From contig NW_027185501.1 of NCBI RefSeq assembly GCF_040183065.1, positions 186,001 through 250,000 on the forward strand: a stretch of DNA of 64,000 nucleotides. The letters run 5' to 3'. The notes below the pieces were generated by a model that was not told the DNA's origin, searched no databases, and worked only from the letters and a program-made list of their open reading frames with translations. Positions 54,430 through 64,000 of the stretch are shown in pieces. Numbering within the stretch: position 1 is the stretch's first letter; every line of letters starts with the position of its first letter. The stretch comes from Periplaneta americana. Lineage: Eukaryota; Arthropoda; Insecta; Blattodea; Blattidae. The position numbers and the translations under genes were made by a program.

Positions 54430-54560
54430 ATCCTATGTACTTTAAGGCATTCTTATCCCTTACTTCTCCGAATTTAGTCCAAGCAGAGTTAGTAACTACT
54501 TTCCCTTTTTTTCCACTACTCTGACTCTGCTGATTTAACTTTATTTTCGGCATATACTTT
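54430..54560 (-). pseudogene. BED-type zinc finger start of a hAT transposase
   Basis: The minus strand reads KKGKVVTNSAWTKFGEVRDK then NALKYIGL before the SINE. The W-x2-F-x7-A-K pattern fits a BED finger (W..F......A.C..C), truncated before its second half by the SINE insertion. An upstream stretch rich in Lys, Ser and Gln is typical of such N-termini. Confidence 0.5.
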
Positions 54561-54891
54561 TGACATAGTGTCTTGTAATCTTTTACCATCAATAGAGACG
54601 GTGTCCGAGCCTCTGCTTGAGATCGACGTCGATACTATTGAATCATCTTCAACATTCGTTTTGATGAAACGTACTGATTAGACAAGCCTACAATTCACCT
54701 ACTGCTTACTGCTACCGGAAGAGCACTCATGAACACCGAGCGCTCGTCGTCAGACCCGATCGCTCGGTGTGTTGCTTTACTTCGTGATTTATCGGAAATA
54801 TTCGTATATGATCGCTATTCATTCCGTCAGTGCCTTCCTGGACTGATAACGATATCCCGCGCTCGCTCTCTTGCAGGTCTCTGGTGTGGAC

Positions 54892-56007
54892 TATATCAAA
54901 TTAGGAAACTGTAAAAGATTTCTCTGTTAATGAATAAAAACGAATAAAAGCAAAATTCTATGTTCAACCCCATCCATTAGATGTATTCAATTTTCAACTT
55001 TTCTTAGCATTGAGGAGACCTCTAGTAGGAAAGGAATGGACACTTTTTACTCAAATCTCACTATCCACAGTATTCTGTGTGATAACACCCACTGAGGTGC
55101 ACAACCTGGAACTGGATATCAGTGGGCCGGATTTATATAAACTTGTTACACTTCTCCAACACTCGTTTCACACCTCACAACCGCACTTTTCCTGCCTGTC
55201 TGCATGTTTGGGGTAGATTCATGCACAATGCACGTTTTCAAGAAATTAGATTTAACAGCACATATATTGCACGTTATGTTCTTTTTTCTGGATTTAGTGG
55301 ATATATTATGTTAACTTGCATAATAGTGCCTTTTATGAATGTTGCTTCGTAAAATCTGGTATTTCCACGTCATTTGTTTATTGAGAAAAAAAATAAAACA
55401 AAGCTCCCCGTAATATGGTTTTGTAGCATCAAAAGGCTTTGCACTAATCCCTCCCTTTGTTACACTGAAAATTCCAACCCCCAACTCTCTCTCATTACAA
55501 GTCAGGGGTCAAAATATTGAAAGAAAGGAAGCCAGAAGCAGCATGCTTGCAAACTGCAATTTAGTATACTTTTGTGTCGAATTCTGAAGTGTTGCTGTAG
55601 CTCCTGTTAGAACTGCAAGAATAAATCTTCTGTTAAAATGCATTGAGGAAAAGGAATATCTAAAGACGGACAGTGATGCAGTTTATTGTGATTGTTGTAA
55701 TAAAGACGTAAGCACTTGTGTATTTTGGGGCGCATCACAGTTAAGATGTAATGCTGCAAATCCGGAAGGTCGCGGGTTCGATTCTCCATGGGGTCATGAC
55801 CATGCGGAAATGCAAAAGACTTACAATTCGATCTCACTTTGTCCCAAATTTCATCTCTTAAGTATGCATCTGTCACTTCTCGTGATGTAGAAAGATCATT
55901 TTCTGTGTCCAAGAATGTGCTTCAGATAAACATATGAGCTTAAGTGAAGAAAATTTTGAGAAATCAGTTGTAGTAAGCTTATGTTGTTTCAAAATAAAAT
56001 ATAAATG
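54892..56007. other. Unassigned intronic sequence
   Basis: A tRNA-like B box (GCGGGTTCGATTCTCC) at about 55772 marks a possible SINE fragment. No exon of COG4 is recognised here. Confidence 0.4.
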
Positions 56008-56020
56008 TTGTTGTTGTTGT

Positions 56021-57345
56021 CTAGTGCCTTGCATTTGGCAATGAAGCCATTAGCAGTCGTGCTTTCCAATACTTTTGAACTGTAGTTTCTTCTGATCTTA
56101 ATGCTTCACAGGTCTTCAAGTGGTCTTCATTCATTTCTGCTGGATCGTTACACAGGACACATATTGGTGAAGCTAAGATACCTATTCTGTAGAGATGACT
56201 TGCTAGACAGTCATGATTTGTCAATAGTCTGAAGGCTGCAACTGCTGTTTTCCTTGGTCTCTGGGGGATTATATCTGGGTTGGGAAGTAGTGTAATTCAT
56301 TTTTTGTCTTCAGCATTTGATTCTATTTCTTGTAGGTATGAATGAGAAAATTTTGTAGTGATCAAGCATTTTATTGAGGAATATGAGAAATTAAATTTAG
56401 ACTTTTGTTTTATTGTTGTGCCTTTCTTGGCAAGTGTGTCTGCGGTTTCATTCCCCATGACTCCACAGTGTGCTGGAATCCATTGGAGATGGACAATCTT
56501 ATTAACTTTTTGGAGTTGTGTCAACATTTTGTAGCATTCCCTTATTTTTGTTGACTTCTTTGTAGCATTTGAACATATTCCCTGAATTGCAGCTTTAGAA
56601 TCTGAAAGAATTACTGTCTTGTTATATTTATTTAAGGGAAGATTTAATAATTGTCGGAGAGCAATGTGTATAGCCTCTATTTCACCATCATAATTTGTTG
56701 TGTCTCTGCCAACAGAATGATAAAAGGAAAAATGTGTACATGTAACTCCAGCTCCAGTAAGGTTTTCTGTGGTTGATCCATCAGTATATATGTGTAGCCA
56801 TTCTTCTGTAGGGTATCTAGTATTGATCGTTTCCTGTGTTAGAAGTTTTTGTATTTCTTTTTGTGTGTCTGATTTACTTATTTCCTCTGTTAATTCCAAA
56901 CTGAAGATAGGTTGCAATAATTCCAATGGATTTTCTCTTATAAGTAAATTTTCTCTTGTGTTAGGAATGCTCAATTTAGATTTAATCTGTGTTACCTTTT
57001 CTAGGAAACTACTATGAGTTTTAAGGATTGAAGAAGGGAGGTTCTTTTCTGTCCATTTAGAGTTTGGTAGTCGTAACATTTTCTCATGTTGGAGCAGTGC
57101 TTGTTCTTCTATTTTTGTTGTTATTGATGGGGTCCGTGTTAAGGCAAGCATGGCATCAACAGGTGTGGATTTAACTGCTCCAGTGATTAGGCGAAGAGCC
57201 TGATTTTGTATTTGTTCAAGTTTATTGATGTTAACATTTGCTGCTGTTATTAAAGCTTCAGAACAGTACAAAAGGTTTGGTTTAATATACATTTTGTATG
57301 TTGTATTAAGGACTCTCCTTGAGCAGCCCCATTTAGCACCAGCTA
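56021..57345 (-). pseudogene. LINE RNase H domain and Cys-rich C-terminus
   Basis: The frame begins near LAGAKWGCSRRVLNTTYKMY and is open to 56297. RNase H catalytic residues are visible: Asp in HIYTDGSTTEN, Glu in YDGEIEAIHIAL, Asp in VILSDSKAAIQGI, Asp in GNETADTLAKKG. TGA at 56297, where the continuation KK-x-ITLLPNP implies a lost Trp codon, is followed in the same frame by PQRPRKTAVAAFRLLTNHDC, YRIGILASPICVLCNDPAEM and a natural stop at 56021. The C-terminal Cys-x2-Cys region is shared with fragments at 15411, 25940 and 29808. Confidence 0.88.
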
Positions 57346-58494
57346 ACTTTTCAGGATTTGCAGTTTCTTTTCAACCTTTTCTGAGATGTTTGTTATATGT
57401 TTTTTCCAACTAAGTTTTCTGTCGAAAGTGATGCCCAAGTATTTGGCATCATCAACTGCTTTGAGTGGTTTATCATTATAATTTATGTTAATAGTCACTG
57501 GTTTATATTTTAGTGTAAATAATTCATAAGTTGTTTTTTCTACATTAATAGTCATGAGGTTTTTGGAGCTCCATTCATGTACTTTGTTTAGGGCTGTTTC
57601 TATTCTGTCTTTAATTAATTTAGGTTTTTTTGGAGAGCCTGGAGTCCAAATGACTACGTCGTCAGCAAATAAAGCAATTTTGGTTTCTGAAGTTTGTATT
57701 ATTGATGGAAGGATGTTTATATAAATATTAAAGAGCGTTGTGCTCAGAACAGCACCTTGTGGAAGTCCTCGGTGCGTTTGTTTATATTTGGAAATGTATG
57801 TATTATATTTTGTAGCGCAAAATCTTTGTGAAATAAACTGGGTTATCCATTTCAGCATGTTACTTTTCACACCTATTGATTGCAACTTCTCAATTAATTT
57901 ATTTCTCCAGACTGAGTCATATGCTGACTGAAAATCAATGAATACTGCTAAGGTGTCCTCTTGTCTATTGAAAGCTTCCTTGATGTCTTGGCTTAGTAGA
58001 AGTACATTTTCACTTGTACTATGATTCTGTCTGAAGCCGGTCTGTGAACTATTAAGTAGGTTGTAGTATTCTAGGAACCAGTTAAGTCTAGATGCTACCA
58101 TTCTTTCCATCACTTTTGCAATAACGCTGGTTAAAGATATTGGTCTGAAGCTATTGATATTGTTTGAAGGTTTATTTTTCTTTAAAATCGGGATGATAAT
58201 GGCTTTTTTCCAGTCGGATGGTACAGTCATTTTCCAACATGTGTTATACAGTTTAAGTAGGATTTCTTTTCCTTTCCTGCCAAGGTGTTTAATAAACTCT
58301 GGGTGGATCTTATCAGGTCCTGGAGATTTTTTGTTCTGTAATTGTTCTATTGCTAGATCCAGTTCTGTGTCATTAAAATCTTGATTGAAAATATCATTTT
58401 GTATATCTTTTGGTTTGTTAGTTTTTCTGATAGTTTTTTTGGATAGTTTTATCTTCTTCCTTGTATGCTTGGGGTATTCTTTGAGACTGAGCAT
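57346..58494 (-). pseudogene. LINE reverse transcriptase domain (383 codons open)
   Basis: Open over the whole RT: LQNKKSPGPDKIHPEFIKHL, SFRPISLTSVIAKVMERMVA, SQTGFRQNHSTSENVLLLSQ, LAVFIDFQSAYDSVWRNKLI (catalytic Asp), THRGLPQGAVLSTTLFNIYI, and IALFADDVVIWTPG, the FADD box with both catalytic Asp residues. Then come the thumb-like region and AKYLGITFDRKLSWKKHI. Frameshifts on both sides (near 58430-58490 and 57350) separate it from endonuclease and RNase H. No stop lies inside the RT. Confidence 0.9.
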
Positions 58495-59385
58495 AAAATT
58501 TGTTAAGGGATTCTGCTATTTCCCTATCTGTAGTTAAGCCTTTGTTATTATATTGTAATGGTTCTGTTGTATTTTTTGATAATTTTGTTTTATTAAGAAA
58601 TTTGTAGATATTATTTCCATCTTTCCTATAGTCCATATGTTCTACAAAATTTGTGAAACTGGTCTTCTTTGCAGAAATTAATTCTTTCTTAAAAGCGGCT
58701 GCTTTTCTTCTACAGTTTTGTACATCTTCTGGACACTTGGTTCTTTCGTGTTTTAACTTAGATAGAGATGGAGACCAAAAGTAGCTATATTTCTTTAACT
58801 TTCCTTTGGGAATATGTTTTTTGGCTGCTGTCAATAATATTTCACAAATTTTTTTATTCATTTCATCTGTTGACTTGAACTCTGATTCTAGCAGTATATT
58901 ACACCTCCCTTCTATCTCATTTTGGAAATTGGACCAATCTGCTTTTTTAAAATTCCAAGAAGTTTTTATTTTTGGTTTATTAGTTTTATTTATTAGCCCT
59001 GTTATGGAGTCTATGGTGATTCCGTGGCCTGAGCCTGGGTCTTCTATTATTTCTCTTTTTGTATTGTCAATTATATCAGATGACACCATCAGAAGATCAG
59101 GATTTGTACCAGAACCATTATAATGAAGGTAAGTGGGTGGATCATTTGGATTAAATATTAATTCCATTGTTGATGAGTTTATTAGATCTTCTATGACTCT
59201 TCCTGCTGAATTTATATCTCTGTAGCCCCATCTAGGGGAGTGTGCATTAAAATCACCTATTAAAATACTTTTGGGTTCTATGGGGATAGAATTTAGGTCT
59301 AGTTTATTGTCTGGAGGATTGTAGATACTGTAAATTATGTATAAATGTAACATCTCGTAGAACTCAATTTTGATAGTGCATATTT
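58418..59385 (-). pseudogene. LINE endonuclease C-terminal part and linker
   Basis: Reads NIYNPP-like YSIYNPPDNKLDLN, then SILIGDFNAHSPRWGYRDIN (GDFN motif), GTNPDLLMVSSD, and DPGSGHGITI. The family normally has SDH at the last motif; the Asp is Gly here, which would inactivate cleavage. A linker with a basic Cys-containing stretch (KCPEDVQNCRRKAAAFKKEL) leads to LNKFYAQSQRIPQAYKEEDK, after which a frameshift joins the RT. The N-terminal half of the endonuclease is absent. Confidence 0.82.
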
Positions 59386-59622
59386 TTAATGTTTTTTTTT
59401 TTTCACTTCATTGTGCATGTTTTGTCGTATGATGGTGCATGAATGCATGCATGTTTTAAGATTTGACAGTGCATGGAAATCCAGATATCAGTTAAGCTGA
59501 GACAAGAGAAGAAGAGCCAAAGACATAAGAGAGTTTTCACACTCCACCTGTCTGTAATTCTATCATGATGCCATTAATTGCAGGGCCCATCAGAATCAAG
59601 ACATATATGCTACTGTAATAAG

Positions 59623-61115
59623 TAAAGCGCGGATTTCTAAGCACAATCAAACAGTAAAATAAGCACGAAAAATGCTGAAAAGAAGCCCCAAAATAAGCAA
59701 AAACGAATACACGGAAATATAATGATAAATTATTTGTTTCGTAGAACTCTTCCCTTATTGAAGGCTGTCACCTGGAAACAAGAAGATCCACGTCTTTGTA
59801 CTGACTTCCAACAGTTTCAGTGACACAATGCAAGGCACGTCAAGTGAACTAATTTAGGGTAAAGAACTTTTAAACCAGCTCCCGCTTTAACAATATATGC
59901 AGCAGCATCACTGAGAAAAAACAATAAATTGTCATACCGCATCCCTTCCAGCCACAAGAAAAGTAACGAGTCGTTGAAAAATTTTGCAACAGTGGAATTA
60001 TTTACTCAGTCAAGCAGCTATTTGTATATTAAGAAGAAATGATCTGCTGCCTGCTTCCCACTACAGCACTACACACGCACTGTCCCGATGCATCTGTGGT
60101 TTCATCAATAGAAATTCGTATGTTTTCGTGCTTCAGTTTATCCCGAATATTACAAAATACTTCTTGAAAACACTGTGGCATATAGTTATTGGGCGATGTA
60201 GATTCGTCCGGCACCCTTTTGTTTGTGAATTCTTCTAAAAATACCCGAAGCTGCACATTATTCAATTTCCACAATGAATGTCGGAACCCGCTAATGCTAA
60301 GCACGAGTCTCTTGAAATGTATCGCTAGAACTCGACTGTACACTGCTTTCAATCAGTTGCTGGTTTAACTTAGATTTATTCTTAAACCTCTCCTCATGCC
60401 GCATTGCATTAATATGCTGCACAGTGCCATATTTTTTCTTCGCAGAAACACTTTCTTCACACACCAAACAAAATAAGACACTGCTGCCTCACTGGAAATA
60501 TTACTCCCAAACTCATTTACGCCTTTGCATAAGAATGCTGATTGAGAGGTTTTTGTGGGTGGCATTCCGTAACTACAACAGCAGCAATCACACACACCTC
60601 ATTGAACCAACGCGTATTGCACAACTTGCACACTGCAGCTTGGAACTCGGGGATTCACCATCCAGGCACATGACATCATTCTGATAATGCGATAAGTGCA
60701 ATAACCGATTGACCTGCCTAGTCGCAGAAGCTTGGCGGGGAATCCCAAGGTTCTCTAATTAAAACTACGCAGTATTATTTTGCATCATCCTGGGTCATAT
60801 CCTAGCATTGCTTTCTTACGCATTCGACTGAAGCTAATTTTTATTAGCCAATAAAAAAAATGGAATCAGTGATAAATGGCGGCTAGGTGTGAAATAACAC
60901 ACTTTTAAAATCACAGCTTTGGGTAAAATATGCAGTTTGAATTAAAAATCGTAAAATAAGGAAGCAAAACGTTTTCCTGCGAAATAAGCATTTATTAGCA
61001 CTAACAAACATAGTTAAAACTTCTTATCTAGGTGTGTCTTACAAAGTATAATCTTTCTGCTTACCTTTAACAGTGTGGAAAAGAATGTGCATTTTGCTTA
61101 GAAATCCGGGCTTTA
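59623..61115 (-). mobile_element. hAT element with perfect 8-bp TSD (GTAATAAG)
   Basis: Ends are TAAAGCGCGGATTTCTAAGC (left) and TAAAGCCCGGATTTCTAAGC (right, inverted), one mismatch in about 21 bp. GTAATAAG flanks both sides (59615-59622 and 61116-61123). A decayed transposase with an N-terminal zinc-finger region is on the minus strand. The TIR sequence is unlike those of the other two hATs, so it is a third family. Confidence 0.92.
60029..60595 (-). pseudogene. hAT transposase N-terminal half, decayed
   Basis: About 60530-60370 reads, with shifts, GVNEFGSNISSEAAV, LFCLVCEESVSAKKKYGTVQ, HINAMRHEERFKNKSKLNQQ, a C-x2-C...H...H finger. At 60300-60090 follow the degraded SISGFRHSLWKLNNVQLRVF, LEEFTNKRVPDESTSPNNYM and KLKHENIRISIDETTDASGQ, the first catalytic Asp region (SIDETTD). 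The rest towards 59630 is too decayed to read. Matches the insect family with KFLxKYTxRxIPDESTLRKNY, from memory. Confidence 0.7.
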
Positions 61116-61397
61116 GTAATAAGCAGTGACTATTCAAAGCAGATAACGTGAACCTTAATGCTGTGATGAAACAATGGCTGGGCTGCTCCTTTGAGATTGA
61201 ATATCACCAACAATATCAGGGTGCTGCCAGTGCTGTCATGGTAATTTTTTTCTTGGTCATACGCCCCACCCTTGTTTTCTCCCTTGAACTATATTCTACT
61301 CTGCTCTCTCTATCTCTCAGACTGTCATTTAATGATTTTTTAATATTAAAGAAGAAGTAAAGAAATTGTTTTGCTTTACATTTTAATTGTACAAGAT

Positions 61398-61823
61398 TTA
61401 AAGAATACACCATGTAGCCCCACCATAGATGCACACTTGTCTCATGAATCTTGGAGTGTGTATTTGCAGCACTTCTTGTTTTTCAACCATTATTTTATAT
61501 AATTGTGGATTCCAGTGCTGCAGAGGTGGACAATTTTTGTTTATGAACATCACACAAAATACATTAGGAACAGCAAGAGATGATCTAAGATCTGTACAGA
61601 TCTCCGTGTACAAAACTTAGGCACCCATATGCTGTATGGCTCCATACAGATAAAATTTTCTTTTCCCCATACGATTAAATATTGCCTCCATGACAGCACT
61701 CAATGCTGCTCTTTCTTCTGAAAACATTTGCATCAACAAAATGTCTTCTACACCTAAATCTTCACATAAAGCCACAATTTGTAGACTTCCTTCCATTTCC
61801 TTATGAAGGAGAAACATATACAA
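61398..61823 (-). other. Unassigned coding-like stretch with terminal stop
   Basis: After a possible acceptor (TATGTTTCTCCTTCATAAG) the minus strand reads EMEGSLQIVALCEDLGVEDI, LLMQMFSEERAALSAVMEAI, FNRMGKRKFYLYGAIQHMGA then TAA at 61617. Composition is convincingly protein-like. The next 200 bp remain open in another frame (EVLQIHTPRFMRQVCIYGGA). I do not recognise it and it does not match COG4. It lies in the presumed intron between exons A and B, so it may be a nested gene fragment, retrocopy or transposon piece. Confidence 0.35.
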
Positions 61824-62109
61824 TTAAGATGACTTAACAATAACAATAAACAAATGAGCGCGAATGTTATTGATGACTCAGCGGATTTGGAGGTATTTTC
61901 TATTCATGACGAAGCTGCTGTCATTACAAAAAAAAATGTATTTTGATTGTTTTCAATTTCTATTTTATACAGATGTAATAGTAAATAATTGTATATTATT
62001 ATTAACCTGGTATATTTGACATAAAAATCTTCATGGCAATACTAATTACGTTTCAGACGAAAGCATAACATGTTCAAAAAATATTTGGAACACAAAAATA
62101 TTCACAAAC

Positions 62110-62266
62110 CATAATAAGTCTCCACAAGAGGTTGATGAATTTCACTGATCCGAGCAATTCCTTCAAACAGTAGAGTCAACGTATCAGCATAGATAACACT
62201 AGCTCGCTTATTAGAAGGGTTCGTCTCCAAGGCAACTAGCAGATTCTTATGAGCTGTTTCTTGAAG
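62110..62266 (-). pseudogene. COG4: COG4 exon A, frame intact
   Basis: Acceptor CCTTTTTTATTCGTAG, end TATTATG|GTTTGTG. Open for 52 codons: [53 protein letters not shown]. Human COG4 has [30 protein letters not shown], near identity over 30 residues. This is the firmest identification of the gene. It is the most upstream exon in the window; exons for about 250 N-terminal residues should lie beyond 64000. The donor GTTTGT is weaker than those of the other exons. Confidence 0.92.
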
Positions 62267-62622
62267 CTACGAATAAAAAAGGTAAGTGCTACAATTGTAC
62301 AAAATGTATAAGCATAACATATTTCTTAGTTCGCTTTCCACCTCAGAAAATATGTTACTTCAAAAGAGATGCAATTCCACCGAAAAAGTACAGAAAACAC
62401 CTTTAATACACAGTATATACACACCTAAGAACAGGCCAAACCTTCTATGTCTATGTCGACAAGTGTGAGCTAGTAAATGTTCTTAATATGCAGAATCAAA
62501 ATATAGTAGCATCTTGCAGAATTGCGCTCAGTTAATGTTTTCTCAATAGAACACTTTTTAATATACAAATACACAAAATATCTTATCTCTCAACACGACA
62601 TTTTTTGATTGAAGTTTATATA

Positions 62623-63010
62623 CAGTCAACTCCGGACCAGCATATTTCGTTCACTATATCCGAGGTTCACTAAAACCGAAGTCTGTTTTTATACCACAGA
62701 CATTGCTATACACACAGGATAGATTACGTTCAATGTAATTAATAATGTTCACTTTTTTATAGCCATTAGGCAGTAGGTACTGACCGACTTCGCACCCCCT
62801 TCCATTAATCAGGAAGATATGTTTACTGAGTACGCGGCCTTGGTAATTCCTTCAGTTCACTTTTACAAAGATACGGGAGGAAGGGTTGACAACAGCTGTA
62901 ATCCTGCTTGTACTTACCCTTTGGTCATCACTCTACTCCCTTTTACGAAAGAAAACAGTTTCTCTTCCTACTCATTAATAACCTCTTTTAAAGGAGTCAA
63001 AACTGAACTG
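62623..63010 (+). mobile_element. Rearranged copy of the Tigger-like element at 11266-13248
   Basis: TA then CAGTCAACTCCGGACCAGCA, a version of the right end of the 11266-13248 element lacking about 22 bp. Further in, CAGTTCACTTTTACAAAGAT, GGGAGGAAGGGTTGA and ATAACCTCTTTTAAAGGAGT match that element inverted (11570-11800). Intervening parts and the other terminus are missing. Confidence 0.7.
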
Positions 63011-64000
63011 AACATTAGTTCTAGTGTAAAAAAATTCACCTCAAAACAGGCTTATTATCCTACCAAATTATTCAGTTTTAACAAATTTATTGTACGTACA
63101 AAAACACTCGTTGCGCACTTTTCATTTGTAATTTCTTGTCCATTTATTTAATAAGAATAATATTTTTACTGCTAAAATGACAATATTTTTTCTTTTACTG
63201 TGAAATTTTATGAACACAACTCTCAACAACTGCGCATCAAACCAAAAAAATTTACCAATAATTACTGATGAAAGGGTAGCATCAGTGGTGATATTGAAGA
63301 AGTTTAACAACCAGTTCTCTCATGTGTACCTATGCTAAAAAAAAATACGGTATATGTCCATGGTAATTGCAAATAATATCTAAAAATAATTTAACAACCG
63401 GTTTATCTGAACTGGTGCGAACCGGCTGAATATCACCACTGGGTAGCATGACGTTAGTCATTGTCAATGTTCTGACACCAACCCAGACCTGTTCACCAGA
63501 TGTTCCAGTTCTGATACTCAAATGAGCGTGAATATGATGTATAGGTAAGAGGTAAGAGAGTCCCTTTATAACCTGTCTTGATAACATAATTTTAAACTTG
63601 AGTGGTTTTTAGCACAAATGCGTAGGCCTATTATATTCGCCAATTTTTTTTTCTGGATTTTTGGATAAAAAAATTGGCGTGCGCATTATATTCGATGGCG
63701 TAAATACGGTATTTTCGCGTTCTTACATTTCATGGCAAACCTAATTTCGAGCAAAATTGAATTAGGACGTATAAATGAAGTTTTGTACCTCTCAGGGTTT
63801 AAAATACGATAAGTGCGAAAAACGTATAACTGAAATAAATTAACATGAAGAGTAGAAGAATTTTGCCGGAATTTAAGAAAAAAAGTATATGTTAGAAAAT
63901 GTATAAGTGAGAAATGCACAAATGAAGTTTTACTGTATGTGTACCTCGCCTTGCATATTTTTTTTAAATTCTGAATCTAATTTTATTTACTCATACTCTC
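63011..64000. other. Unassigned sequence
   Basis: The minus strand at 63587-63440 is open (VIKGLSYLLPIHHIHAHLSI...) but not recognised. The motif CGGTTCGCACCAGTTCAGAT near 63420 looks like part of a dispersed repeat. No COG4 exon seen. Confidence 0.35.

Larger units (their letters stand above)
53160..54883 (-). mobile_element. hAT element with perfect 8-bp TSD (GTGTGGAC) and BED-finger remnant
   Basis: Ends are CAGAGACCTGCAAGAGAGCG on the left and the same sequence inverted on the right. GTGTGGAC flanks both (53152-53159 and 54884-54891). Subterminal regions are CpG-rich with repeated GCTCGC/GAGCG motifs, unlike the AT-rich flanks. A minus-strand BED-type finger remnant at 54430-54560 is cut by a SINE. 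The catalytic domain is not recognisable, so it is non-autonomous or very decayed. Confidence 0.9.
56008..59390 (-). mobile_element. I-like LINE (EN-RT-RNase H), 5'-truncated, (CAA)n tail
   Basis: On the minus strand an apurinic-type endonuclease C-terminal part, a reverse transcriptase, an RNase H and a Cys-rich C-terminus follow in order over about 3.4 kb. The 3' end at 56008-56022 carries (CAA)n. The 5' end stops inside the endonuclease next to a poly(A)-like run (59390-59402 on the plus strand is poly(T)). Damage is limited to two frameshifts and one nonsense codon, so it is the best-preserved LINE here. An RNase H places it with I-like rather than Jockey elements, from family knowledge. 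Confidence 0.88.

Noticed and set aside
58806-59123. 105-codon plus-strand ORF
   Set aside because: Antisense of the LINE endonuclease and linker region.

Overview
The window looks like AT-rich, intron-rich arthropod nuclear DNA. The repeat families (tRNA-headed SINEs ending in a GCGTCGTAAAATAACC-type tail, RTE-like and I-like LINEs, several hAT, Tigger-like and Tc1/mariner families) resemble those I associate with Blattodea, i.e. a large-genome cockroach or termite. The species is inferred from memory of these repeats and was not tested. There is no bacterial-style gene organisation, no rRNA, no CRISPR array and no convincing free-standing tRNA gene.

The only host gene I recognise is on the minus strand and spans most of the window. 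Seven exons of COG4 (conserved oligomeric Golgi complex subunit 4) run from 62266 down to 22319, in the right order and with matching splice phases; its 5' exons would lie beyond position 64000. The two upstream exons are open, but each of the five downstream exons has frame-breaking small deletions. One exon is physically split by a 2.4-kb Merlin transposon (32714-35126) with a perfect 8-bp target-site duplication. I therefore read it as an unprocessed, decaying COG4 copy.

Everything else recognisable is mobile DNA, much of it nested. Left to right: a TIR element with a decayed long ORF (392-3432); LINE and SINE fragments (3.8-8.4 kb); a hAT with an 8-bp TSD (8529-10399); a Tigger-like element (11266-13248); an almost open Tc1 DD34E element (13799-15143); LINE and mariner debris (15.4-17.3 kb); a second Tigger-like element (18715-19605); a decayed IS630/Tc1-type transposase (about 24.3-25.0 kb); two large TTAA-flanked palindromes (28356-29132 and 30589-31358); a short hAT-like element; Merlin; a SINE inside one arm of a tandem duplication (35.3-36.1 kb); a LINE carrying an internally deleted DUF4817-type element (39205-40840); a Tigger-like element carrying a 23-copy, 47-bp minisatellite (43001-44825); a THAP/P-like element carrying a nested DUF4817-type element (45313-47895); an RTE-like LINE carrying a snap-back Tc element with an intron-containing transposase (49419-52455); a BED-finger hAT interrupted by a SINE (53160-54883); a long I-like LINE (56008-59390); another hAT (59623-61115); and a Tigger-like fragment (62623-63010).

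The nested insertions give a relative chronology. In several cases removing the inner element plus one target-site copy closes the host reading frame, so the inner element arrived as a unit after the outer one. Most transposases are dead. The nearest to intact are the Tc1 ORF at 14097-15059 and the Merlin transposase, which has one in-frame stop.
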